From: Flavobacterium sp. CG_23.5
GTDB lineage: Bacteria > Bacteroidota > Bacteroidia > Flavobacteriales > Flavobacteriaceae
Length of the DNA: 64,000 nt
Assembly (NCBI RefSeq): GCF_017875765.1
Contig: NZ_JAGGNA010000001.1
Span: 953,001 to 1,017,000, forward strand
Direction of reading: 5' to 3'
Shown here one piece after another: positions 50,393 to 58,366 of this stretch; the first letter of the stretch is position 1, and every line of letters begins with the position of its first letter. The position numbers were made by a program, and so were the translations under genes. The notes under the pieces are model-generated. The model did no database searches. It saw nothing but the letters and a program-made list of their open reading frames with translations, and was not told where the DNA came from.

Positions 50393-52417
50393 ATGTTAGA
50401 AGAAATGAATGATAACCTGTCCCAAAATGAAAATGAGATAGATGGAAAATTAGCACAGGATTCAACTGAATCAAATCAATCCAAAACAGAAGTATTGGAG
50501 ACAGAACCGTTGGCTGAACCAATTGATGTTCCTGCAGAAGACAATGTTGTTGTTCCTCCTACTGAAGAATTGATAACTACTGAGTCTACTTCGGAAACAG
50601 ACAACCAAACAGCTCTTAACGCCATTGCTGATACAAACGCAGAGGAAAGCGAAGACGAGACTCTTAAAGATCGCCATGACATTCCTATGCAAGATTATGA
50701 TGCGTTATCATTGGAAGAACTGGTAGAAGAATTGAAAAATTTGGTTTCCAATGAGAAAGTGATGTCGGCTAAAGACCATATTGAAGAAATCAAAAAATCA
50801 TTTGTCGCAAAATACAACCATCTTTTAGAAGAGAAAAAAGAAGAGTTTCTTGCGGAAAATCAAGATCCAAATGAAGAATTTCAATATCATTCTCCATTAA
50901 AGACCAATTTCGATAAATACTATTCCATTTTTAGGGATGCAAAAAATACTCATTTCAAAAGTTTACAAACGAATCTCAAAACTAATTTAGAAAATCGTTT
51001 GGCAATTGTTGAGGAATTAAAAGAATTAATCAATCCGCAAGAAAACATAAAAGACACTCTAAAACATTTTAATGATTTAAGAGAAAGATGGAAAAATGCA
51101 GGACCAATCCCGAAAGATAAATACAATCACGTTTGGAATAATTTTCACTTTCATGTTGAAAATTTTTATGATTATTTACATCTTGACAGAGAAGCACGCG
51201 ATTTAGATTTCAAACATAATTTAGAACAAAAGCAAAAAATTATTGCTCGAGTTGAAGAACTAATCAACGAAGCTGACATCAACAAAGCTTTTCGTGAATT
51301 ACAAGATTTACACAGAATTTGGAAAGAAGATATAGGTCCTGTTTCTAGAGAAAATCGCGATGAAATCTGGAACAAGTTTAGCGATTTAACTAAACAAATG
51401 CATGATAAACGCGAAGTTCTTTTCGAAAAATTAAGAGGAACCGAACTAGAGAATTTAGAAAAGAAAAAGGAAATTGTAGCTAAAATTGAAGTTTTAGCAA
51501 CAGAAAAAGTAAATGCACATTCTCAATGGTTAGCTCAAATTGAAAAAGTTGAGGCCTTACGTACTGCTTTTTTCTCTGCTGGAAAAGTACCTTCTGATGT
51601 AAATGAAGAAACTTGGGCCAGTTTTAAAACTGCTGTCAGAAATTTTAATACTTTCAAAAATGCTTTTTATAAAGACATCAAGAAAGACCAAAGTGACAAT
51701 TTAAGTAAAAAAAATGCTCTTGTAACCAAAGCCAAAGAATTACAAGAAAGTCTTGATTTTGCAGCAACTACTCCAATAATGAAGCAAATTCAAGAGGAGT
51801 GGAAACAAATAGGTCATGTCCCAAGAAAATATTCTGATAAAATCTGGAAAGAGTTTAAAGATGCCTGTAATCACTATTTTGAAAAATTAAAAGAGCAAAA
51901 AAACGAGGAAAACGTGGAAGAAGTGGAAGCTTTCAATAATAAGAAAGCCTACTTGGAAACCTTGCGCGAATATGAATTGACAGGAGATCATAAAACTGAT
52001 TTGGATGCGATCAAATTACATATTGAAACTTGGAAAAATTTCGGTAAAGTTCCTTTCCCTAGAAGACATATAGAAGGAAAATTTAATAAAATTCTAGATG
52101 CACTTTTTGAAAAATTAAGCTTGAGTAAAAAAGACACTGAAATGCTGCGTTTTGCGAATAGAATGGATCATTTATCAGATAGTAACGACACCCGAAAATT
52201 AGATAACGAAAAGATTTTCTTAATGCGTAAAATTGAAGAAGTTAAGAACGAAATTTTCCAATTGGAGAACAACATTCAATTTTTCACCAATACCAGAAAT
52301 GCCAAAAAAGAAAATTCAATAGTTTTAGAGGTTCGTAAAAACATTGCTGTGCATAAAGAAAGTTTAGATGTTTGGAAAGAAAAACTAAAACAATTGAGAA
52401 ATTTAAAGCAAGAATAA
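50393..52417 (+). CDS. DUF349 repeat protein
   Basis: 674 aa. An acidic, low-complexity N-terminus (about residues 1-105) is followed by tandem DUF349 three-helix units with the repeating ...W...GP(I/V)P.. core, for example RWKNAGPIPKDKYNHVWNNF, IWKEDIGPVSRENRDEIWNK and EWKQIGHVPRKYSDKIWKEF. The C-terminus is a coiled coil (MRKIEEVKNEIFQLENNIQF). The function of these proteins is not settled. It is cytosolic and monocistronic. Confidence 0.9.
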   Translation: MLEEMNDNLSQNENEIDGKLAQDSTESNQSKTEVLETEPLAEPIDVPAEDNVVVPPTEELITTESTSETDNQTALNAIADTNAEESEDETLKDRHDIPMQDYDALSLEELVEELKNLVSNEKVMSAKDHIEEIKKSFVAKYNHLLEEKKEEFLAENQDPNEEFQYHSPLKTNFDKYYSIFRDAKNTHFKSLQTNLKTNLENRLAIVEELKELINPQENIKDTLKHFNDLRERWKNAGPIPKDKYNHVWNNFHFHVENFYDYLHLDREARDLDFKHNLEQKQKIIARVEELINEADINKAFRELQDLHRIWKEDIGPVSRENRDEIWNKFSDLTKQMHDKREVLFEKLRGTELENLEKKKEIVAKIEVLATEKVNAHSQWLAQIEKVEALRTAFFSAGKVPSDVNEETWASFKTAVRNFNTFKNAFYKDIKKDQSDNLSKKNALVTKAKELQESLDFAATTPIMKQIQEEWKQIGHVPRKYSDKIWKEFKDACNHYFEKLKEQKNEENVEEVEAFNNKKAYLETLREYELTGDHKTDLDAIKLHIETWKNFGKVPFPRRHIEGKFNKILDALFEKLSLSKKDTEMLRFANRMDHLSDSNDTRKLDNEKIFLMRKIEEVKNEIFQLENNIQFFTNTRNAKKENSIVLEVRKNIAVHKESLDVWKEKLKQLRNLKQE

Positions 52418-52433
52418 AATTTCAAGAAAGCTA

Positions 52434-52478
52434 AAAAATTGAACCTCGATATAAATTATATTTCGAGGTTTTTTTTAC
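52434..52478 (+). terminator. terminator after the DUF349 gene
   Basis: aaccteg-type stem: gaacctcga (52441-52449) pairs with tcgaggtt around an AT loop, then a run of T. Confidence 0.85.
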
Positions 52479-52492
52479 TTAAAATTAATGAT

Positions 52493-52506
52493 ATGATAAA
52501 TATCAT
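52493..52506. promoter_or_regulatory. FNR-like palindrome upstream of hemN
   Basis: ATGAT-aaat-ATCAT. The centre is 33.0 bases upstream of the centre of the TACTTTTG box at 52529-52536, the same distance as at the two cco sites. That corresponds to about -41.5, the class II activator position. Confidence 0.75.
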
Positions 52507-52528
52507 TTTAAGTATTTACAAGTAAAGG

Positions 52529-52536
52529 TACTTTTG
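52529..52536 (+). promoter_or_regulatory. -7 promoter box (TACTTTTG) of hemN
   Basis: Exact TAnnTTTG match followed by four bases and the ATG at 52541, so the mRNA may be leaderless or begin just before the second ATG at 52559. Confidence 0.7.
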
Positions 52537-52540
52537 ATTC

Positions 52541-53923
52541 ATGATAAATGTTCTTCCCATGAAAAATTCTCTAATTCAAAAGTACAATGTTCCGGGTCCT
52601 AGATATACCAGCTATCCAACTGTCCCTTACTGGGATGAAAGTGATTTTTCGTATGACCTTTGGACAGCTACTTTAAAAAAATCATTTGAAGCAAGCAATA
52701 CTTCAGAAGGAATAAGTCTATATATTCACTTACCTTTTTGTGAAAGTTTGTGTACTTTTTGCGGTTGCAATAAACGAATTACTAAAAACCATACATTAGA
52801 AAATCCATATATAGATGCCGTTTTGAAAGAATGGTCTATCTATTGTAAAGTTCTTGAGGAAAAACCAACAATTAAAGAAATACATTTAGGAGGAGGAACA
52901 CCCACTTTTTTTTCTCCAAAGAATTTAGAAGATTTGATTAATGGGATTTTAAGTCATGCCAATAAAGCAAAAGATTACGAATTTAGTTTTGAAGGTCATC
53001 CCAACAATACTTCACATGAACATTTACAAAAACTTTATGATTTAGGTTTTAGAAGAGTCAGTTTTGGCGTACAGGACTACTCCGAAAAAGTACAAAAAGC
53101 AATTCATAGGTTGCAACCATTTCACAATGTAGCCAAAGTCACTTTTTGGGCAAGGGAAATTGGTTATACTTCCATTGGTCATGATATCATTTTCGGATTG
53201 CCGTTTCAGGAAATTGAAGATGTTATAGATACCATTGAAAAAACAAAATCATTACAACCCGATAGATTAGCATTTTATAGTTATGCGCATGTCCCTTGGA
53301 TTAAAGGAAATGGACAACGCGGATTTAATGATGAAGATATTCCAAAAGATGATAAAAAACGAATGTTATATGAAACAGGAAAAAAATTATTGTTTGAAAA
53401 TGGATATCATGAAATAGGAATGGATCATTTTGCATTGGAAACTGACAGCTTATACAAAGCGTTTCAAAATGGAAATCTACATCGTAATTTTATGGGTTAC
53501 AGCTCTTCAAAAACTCAGTTGATGATTGGTTTGGGTGTTTCTTCAATAAGCGACAGCTGGCTTAGTTTTGCCCAAAATGTAAAGAATTTGGAAGATTATT
53601 ATCAGATTTTAGAATGGGATAAAATACCAGTTTATAGAGGACATTTATTAACTGATGAAGACCTAATCATTAGAAAACACATTCTGAATTTAATGTGTCA
53701 ATTTGAAACTTCTTGGAACAATAATGAAGCTTATTTTGATGAGATTCCGGAAGTTTTAATTCAATTAAAGGAAATTGAAAATGATGGACTGGTAATCATT
53801 AAAGAAAATAGTATTCAGGTCACAGATGCTGGAAAACCCCATGTACGAAATATTTGCATGGCGTTTGATCTTCGTTTAAAAAGAAAAGCACCAGAAACCG
53901 AATTGTTTTCTATGACGATATAA
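52541..53923 (+). CDS. hemN: oxygen-independent coproporphyrinogen III oxidase
   Basis: 460 aa from the ATG at 52541, or 454 from 52559. The radical-SAM cluster motif is Cys67-x3-Cys71-x2-Cys74-x-Cys76 (CESLCTFCGCN), with LGGGTPTFFSPKNLE next. The conserved N-terminus KYNVPGPRYTSYPTVPYWDE marks true HemN rather than HemW. It makes protoporphyrinogen IX without oxygen. An FNR-like palindrome lies upstream, matching those of the cco genes, so induction at low oxygen is likely. Confidence 0.95.
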   Translation: MINVLPMKNSLIQKYNVPGPRYTSYPTVPYWDESDFSYDLWTATLKKSFEASNTSEGISLYIHLPFCESLCTFCGCNKRITKNHTLENPYIDAVLKEWSIYCKVLEEKPTIKEIHLGGGTPTFFSPKNLEDLINGILSHANKAKDYEFSFEGHPNNTSHEHLQKLYDLGFRRVSFGVQDYSEKVQKAIHRLQPFHNVAKVTFWAREIGYTSIGHDIIFGLPFQEIEDVIDTIEKTKSLQPDRLAFYSYAHVPWIKGNGQRGFNDEDIPKDDKKRMLYETGKKLLFENGYHEIGMDHFALETDSLYKAFQNGNLHRNFMGYSSSKTQLMIGLGVSSISDSWLSFAQNVKNLEDYYQILEWDKIPVYRGHLLTDEDLIIRKHILNLMCQFETSWNNNEAYFDEIPEVLIQLKEIENDGLVIIKENSIQVTDAGKPHVRNICMAFDLRLKRKAPETELFSMTI

Positions 53924-54230
53924 TGGCCACTACTACATTCGCAGATTTTAAATAATCTTTGTCAAAATGTAAAATCTGACAAAGATTGATATTTAGATTT
54001 ATCAAGATTTAAAAGCCAATTTAATTTAACTAAACCACTATGGACAGAAAGTCCATAGATTTGGTATGGCGGACTGAAAGTCTATACTGTTAATATTTTA
54101 ACACGAATTACACAAATTAATTCATGCTAAGTTGTGTAATTTGTGGTAGAACATATTTTTAGAAGCTAAAGCTAAATGCACTGAATTGCATAGTTTTAAC
54201 TATTTTTGTGACCAATAAAAGAGCCTTTCG
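53924..54230. other. convergent intergenic region with several hairpins
   Basis: 307 bases with no gene. It holds a terminator-like hairpin (53954-53987), the hairpin 54038-54058 (ctatggac / gtccatag) and a weaker relative at about 54065-54085 sharing ggactgaaagtc. It ends with an imperfect inverted repeat of cacgaattacacaaatt and gtgtaatttgtgg words (about 54101-54152). Confidence 0.65.
53954..53987. terminator. hairpin behind hemN
   Basis: aatctttgtca (53954-53964) and tgacaaagatt (53977-53987), perfect 11-bp arms. The T tract is weak. Confidence 0.6.
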
Positions 54231-54476
54231 TTATTTCATATTGTTTTGCAACATGGAAAATAATTCGTCTTTAATGAAAAGCAATTTGGCTTTCAATGTA
54301 TGCATATATTCATCTATAACTATTTCTTCCCCACTATTAATGCGATGGATTTCATGTTCTAATTCATGATATTCATCGAATAATTCTCGAAAATGAGAAT
54401 TGTCAGTTTTTAATTGATGGATTTTTTCCTGGTATTCAGGAAATTCGTGTAATAAATCGTGTCTTTCCATGCTCAC
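54231..54476 (-). CDS. DUF465 (YdcH-like) small protein
   Basis: 81 aa (79 from the second Met). MERHDLLHEFPEYQEKIHQL and FRELFDEYHELEHEIHRI are the classic DUF465 pattern: short, helical, charged and cytosolic. The function is unknown. It is the last gene of the cco strand run, 34 bases after the SafE-type gene. Co-transcription is plausible but a role in the oxidase is not implied. Confidence 0.85.
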   Translation of the reverse strand: MSMERHDLLHEFPEYQEKIHQLKTDNSHFRELFDEYHELEHEIHRINSGEEIVIDEYMHTLKAKLLFIKDELFSMLQNNMK

Positions 54477-54510
54477 TTATTAATTTAAGTTAAAATATAG
54501 GAAATCTAAT

Positions 54511-55212
54511 TTAATGACAATTGGGGTTCTGCTGTACAAATAAACTAATATTTGAAGGAGAAACATAAGGAATTCCTAATCCTAAACCTCTCAAAATAAA
54601 TAATACTCCGATAATAACGGCAACATAAGGAATCGCTTTTTGAATTTTATTTCGGATGGGGATTGTCAAAAATGAATTTAAATATACTATGCTACTCATC
54701 AGTGGAACCGTTCCTAATCCAAATAAAACCATGTATAAAACTCCAAAACCAGCGCTTTGCATAGCTATTGCGCCAAATAAAGCTACATAAACCATTCCGC
54801 AAGGTAAAAACCCATTGAGTAAACCTATTGTGAATAATGATTTGTAACTCTTATTTTTAAACTGACTTCCTAAAGCCGATTTGATTTTAGATATCAATTT
54901 AAAAACTGGTTTCGAAAAATTATACTTAGCAAAAAATTTCTCCGGTATTAAAATTACGAAAATCATTGCAATTCCAATAAAAATTGATAGTTTTTGTTGT
55001 AATCCAGCTAAGAAAAATCCTTTACCCAATAGTCCAAAAACTAAACCAATCGTAGCATAAGCTGATAATCTTCCTAAATGATACATAAAAATTTGTGTCA
55101 CTTTTTTCGCAGGATTACTTCTGTCTACAGGTAACATCATAGCGATTGGACCACACATTCCTATGCAGTGTAAACTACTAATTAAACCAAAAATAAAAGC
55201 CGTGTAAAACAT
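54511..55212 (-). CDS. SafE/TauE-type sulfite exporter family membrane protein of the cco cluster
   Basis: 233 aa with six membrane spans. Cys16 and Cys20 in SLHCIGMCGPIAMMLP and Cys in NGFLPCGMVYVAL form a possible metal-binding motif. Family members in cbb3 clusters are thought to help copper or heme delivery, although direct evidence is thin. The ending (FVQQNPNCH) adds a C-terminal Cys-His. It follows ccoH by 72 bases. Confidence 0.8.
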   Translation of the reverse strand: MFYTAFIFGLISSLHCIGMCGPIAMMLPVDRSNPAKKVTQIFMYHLGRLSAYATIGLVFGLLGKGFFLAGLQQKLSIFIGIAMIFVILIPEKFFAKYNFSKPVFKLISKIKSALGSQFKNKSYKSLFTIGLLNGFLPCGMVYVALFGAIAMQSAGFGVLYMVLFGLGTVPLMSSIVYLNSFLTIPIRNKIQKAIPYVAVIIGVLFILRGLGLGIPYVSPSNISLFVQQNPNCH

Positions 55213-55284
55213 TGTTTTTAGCCTAATGTCATAAAGTCAAAAGTTATAAAGTCAAACGAGAGACTTAAGCTGGTGATTTTAAGA

Positions 55285-55734
55285 CTAATTAATATAAATC
55301 GTTTCCTTGGTTAAGTATGATTTCCCATCATATTGCCATTCCATATTAATGTCCCAACGACCGCCTACCAGACTTTTTTTAGGTATGAGCAAAGTAGGAT
55401 TAGATAATGAAATAGGAATTTCAAAATCTAATTTTTTGTTAGACGGTCGATATAAGGACACATTTCCTTTTATTTTTTTCGGAACAAATACATCTGGAAA
55501 TACAATTGTAATTCCCTCTGCCGTTTTTGTAATTATAGGCTTTTGAGCCAAATCATGAGCGTTTTGAATACGCACCATTTCGTCACCAAAATGAACGTCA
55601 TGTTTGTAATATTCTTCTACAACCAACTCATTATCATATTTTGAATCTGACTGCACTTTGAAAACAAAATATAAAATAAAGGTCATAAATAATGCAAATG
55701 CAATTACAATTCCTGTTCCCCAATTAATTTTCAT
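55285..55734 (-). CDS. ccoH: FixH/CcoH family cbb3 assembly protein
   Basis: 149 aa. One N-terminal membrane span (GIVIAFALFMTFILYFVF) is followed by a periplasmic FixH domain (HDVHFGDEMVRIQNAHDL, VSLYRPSNKKLDFEI). FixH/CcoH is needed for cbb3 oxidase maturation and is thought to bind CcoP and the CcoI copper pump. It is downstream of ccoG by 40 bases. Confidence 0.9.
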   Translation of the reverse strand: MKINWGTGIVIAFALFMTFILYFVFKVQSDSKYDNELVVEEYYKHDVHFGDEMVRIQNAHDLAQKPIITKTAEGITIVFPDVFVPKKIKGNVSLYRPSNKKLDFEIPISLSNPTLLIPKKSLVGGRWDINMEWQYDGKSYLTKETIYIN

Positions 55735-55774
55735 GCTTTTTTATTTATATGTTTAAACCTTAAAACCGTTCGTA

Positions 55775-57193
55775 TTAGTCAAAGCTTCTTGGACTTAAAA
55801 AACTAGTTGTAGCAGTTTCAATTTTTTTATTTCCGTTAAAAACTTCAATATTAAGTTTGGTTTTATCACTATCCAGTAAATTTTGATTAATTTCTACAAA
55901 CAAAGTTCCGCCATTCATACCCTGTTTGGGTACTTTAAGATCTTGTTTTCCTACCATTTCCAATTTCCCTTTTATACCAATTAATTTGAAATGAATATCA
56001 TTAAAATCATTATTGGTTTTATTGATAATCTTGAAGGTGTAGATATTACTAATGTTCTCGCCTTTGTGCTGAAACAATTGACCTGGCAAACGCAAAATAC
56101 TTGCTTCAACATCATTTCTTAAAAACAACAATCCTATTAAAATCCCTGTTAGAATAAACAACACAGCGGAATACCCTTTCATTCTGGGGGTAAATTTAAA
56201 CTTGCTTTTTTTCTCAATTTCCTCTTCGGAAGCGTAACGAATTAATCCTTTTGGCAACCCAACACTATCCATAATAGTATCACATTCATCAATACAGGCA
56301 GTGCAATTCACACATTCCAGTTGGACGCCGTTACGAATATCGATTCCCGTTGGACAAACATTGACACATTGTTTACAATCAATGCAATCTCCTTTCCCTG
56401 TTGATGCTCTGTCTTCTTGTTTGTTGAATTTGGCTCTTCCTACTTCTTTTTCGCCACGAACAAAATCATAGGCTACATTAATCGATTTATCATCTAATAA
56501 AACACCTTGTAATCTTCCGTAAGGACAGGCGATAATACAAACTTGCTCTCTAAACCAAGCAAAAATAAAATAAAATACTCCGGTGAAAATCAACAATGAA
56601 ACTAAGGTACTAACATGATTTTCAGGACCTTCTTCAATCATTTTAAACAATTCATCACTACTGATAAGATAAGCCAGAAAAACATTGGCAATAAAAAACG
56701 AAATGATTAGAAACAAGCTCCATTTTAAGGCTTTCTTTCTAATTTTCTCCGCATTCCACTCTTGTTTTTCTAAACGGATTTGAGCACCACGATCTCCTTC
56801 TATCCAGTATTCTATTCTTCGGAAAACCATTTCTAAAAATATGGTTTGCGGACAAACCCAACCGCAAAAAATTCGGCCAAAAATAACCGTAAAAAGGATG
56901 ACGAAAACAACGCCTACAAGCATAAAAATAACAAACAGATAAAAATCTTGAGGCCAAAATGGAAATCCAAAAATATTAAATCTACGTTCTAGAACATTGA
57001 ACATCATGAACTGATTGCCATTAATCTTTATAAAAGGATTCGCAACCAAAACAATCAGCAAAAAGTAACTGACCCACTTTCTATATTCATAAAATTTACC
57101 GGAAGGCTTTTTAGGGAAAATAAATTTTCGATTTCCTTCCTCATCGATTGTTCCGATGGTATCTCTAAAAGCTTCGTCTGGTGATTGTGACAT
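55775..57193 (-). CDS. ccoG: cbb3 oxidase accessory protein CcoG (membrane ferredoxin)
   Basis: 472 aa. Several membrane spans, with Cys110 and Cys114 in FGRIFCGWVCPQT. Two 4Fe-4S motifs lie in CIDCKQCVNVCP and CVNCTACIDECD. A C-terminal Ig-like FixG domain (NFDDIHFKL-type strand pattern in NNDFNDIHFKLIG) faces the periplasm. CcoG reduces Cu(II) for insertion into the oxidase in Rhodobacter. A long hairpin lies between ccoP and this gene. Confidence 0.95.
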   Translation of the reverse strand: MSQSPDEAFRDTIGTIDEEGNRKFIFPKKPSGKFYEYRKWVSYFLLIVLVANPFIKINGNQFMMFNVLERRFNIFGFPFWPQDFYLFVIFMLVGVVFVILFTVIFGRIFCGWVCPQTIFLEMVFRRIEYWIEGDRGAQIRLEKQEWNAEKIRKKALKWSLFLIISFFIANVFLAYLISSDELFKMIEEGPENHVSTLVSLLIFTGVFYFIFAWFREQVCIIACPYGRLQGVLLDDKSINVAYDFVRGEKEVGRAKFNKQEDRASTGKGDCIDCKQCVNVCPTGIDIRNGVQLECVNCTACIDECDTIMDSVGLPKGLIRYASEEEIEKKSKFKFTPRMKGYSAVLFILTGILIGLLFLRNDVEASILRLPGQLFQHKGENISNIYTFKIINKTNNDFNDIHFKLIGIKGKLEMVGKQDLKVPKQGMNGGTLFVEINQNLLDSDKTKLNIEVFNGNKKIETATTSFLSPRSFD

Positions 57194-57220
57194 TTTTTTT
57201 TTTTCAATATTAAATTATAA

Positions 57221-57259
57221 AGTACTTATGCCAAAGTTTTGAGCTTTGGCATAAGTACT
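57221..57259 (-). terminator. perfect 16-bp hairpin between ccoP and ccoG
   Basis: agtacttatgccaaag (57221-57236) and ctttggcataagtact (57244-57259) with a 7-base loop. On the - strand a weak T-rich tract follows. It may partly terminate transcription or protect the upstream structural-gene mRNA. Confidence 0.75.
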
Positions 57260-57269
57260 AGAAAACCTA

Positions 57270-58163
57270 TTATTTTTTTGGTGCAGTTTCGTCGACCCAA
57301 ATTTCACCATCCGGCGCTTTTGGATCTTTAGGATTACTTCCTCTTAAAGACAAAACATAACTAGCAACGTGCTGCATCTCTTTTGGTTTTAATGTTCCTT
57401 TCCAAGAAATCATTCCTTTTCCGTCACGACCTCCATTAACTAAAGTATGGAATACATTTTTTATTCCTCCACCTAAAATCCAATGATCATCTGTTAAGTT
57501 TGGTCCTATTTGTCCACCAGCATCGGCTCTATGACATGGAATACAATTAGCAGTGAAAATCGATTTTCCAATAGCTAAATCTGCGGGTTCTGTCAACAAT
57601 GTAACTGTTTTCTCATCCATCATGTCAGGAGCAGTTTTCATGTATTCTGCCACTTCAATTTTGGCTTGAGCCATTTCATTCTTAAGTTCTGTTTCTTGAT
57701 TATCAGCTCCTAATATTTCATATCGGACCATATATATTACTCCAAAAACAATACCTGCATAAAATAAATACACCCACCATGGCGGTAAATTATTATCTAA
57801 TTCCCTAATTCCGTCGTAATCATGATCTAATAAAAGGCTTGCTTCATTTTCTAATGGCTCCGATTTAGTCAAACGTTTCATCAGTTTTTTAAACCATTCA
57901 CTATCCTTGAAACTCAACGTATTTATTTCATTTGATTGGACTTTCTGCTCTTCTGTTAACAATTGATACGTAATATTATCAACAGCTTTCAATGTAATTT
58001 CTATCGCTATCAAAAGGAAAAGAAAAACAAATAAAAAGACAGCAACCATGGGGAATTTTATAAAAGCAGGTCTGTCACCAGAGTCTATAAAATATTCCAT
58101 TGCTGCAAAAACAGCAAAGAAAATAACTAGGACTCTAATATATGCTGGAATTAATTTTTTCAT
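57270..58163 (-). CDS. ccoP: cbb3 oxidase subunit CcoP, single-heme form
   Basis: 297 aa. Three membrane segments occur: two near the N-terminus (about 10-27 and 38-58) and one after the FixP N-motif DNNLPPWW (123-130). Only one c-type heme site is seen, CIPCH at 207-211; proteobacterial CcoP has two. The Met ligand is probably in GKGMISWKGTL. It passes electrons to the CcoO/CcoN unit. Confidence 0.94.
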   Translation of the reverse strand: MKKLIPAYIRVLVIFFAVFAAMEYFIDSGDRPAFIKFPMVAVFLFVFLFLLIAIEITLKAVDNITYQLLTEEQKVQSNEINTLSFKDSEWFKKLMKRLTKSEPLENEASLLLDHDYDGIRELDNNLPPWWVYLFYAGIVFGVIYMVRYEILGADNQETELKNEMAQAKIEVAEYMKTAPDMMDEKTVTLLTEPADLAIGKSIFTANCIPCHRADAGGQIGPNLTDDHWILGGGIKNVFHTLVNGGRDGKGMISWKGTLKPKEMQHVASYVLSLRGSNPKDPKAPDGEIWVDETAPKK

Positions 58164-58190
58164 TTTCTAAATTTTAAAAAATTATGTTGT

Positions 58191-58361
58191 TTAATTATCG
58201 TTTAATGGAATTTGGCTCATTTCAGTAATCTTTTCTTTTTTATATGAAAAAACCCATAAACCAAGTCCTATAAAAAAGACAAAGAAAATCAATAGTGAAA
58301 GAATTGGATATATCGCAACTCCGTCGATAGTTTCCATATTGTGTTTAATTTGTTCGAACAT
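58191..58361 (-). CDS. ccoQ: cbb3 oxidase small subunit CcoQ
   Basis: 56 aa. MFEQIKHNMETIDGVAIYPI is followed by one membrane span (LSLLIFFVFFIGLGLWVFSY) and a short charged tail ending IPLNDN. The length, topology and position between ccoNO and ccoP identify CcoQ. It stabilises the oxidase. It starts 5 bases after the ccoNO stop and is too short to be noticed by length filters. Confidence 0.88.
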   Translation of the reverse strand: MFEQIKHNMETIDGVAIYPILSLLIFFVFFIGLGLWVFSYKKEKITEMSQIPLNDN

Positions 58362-58366
58362 GACTG

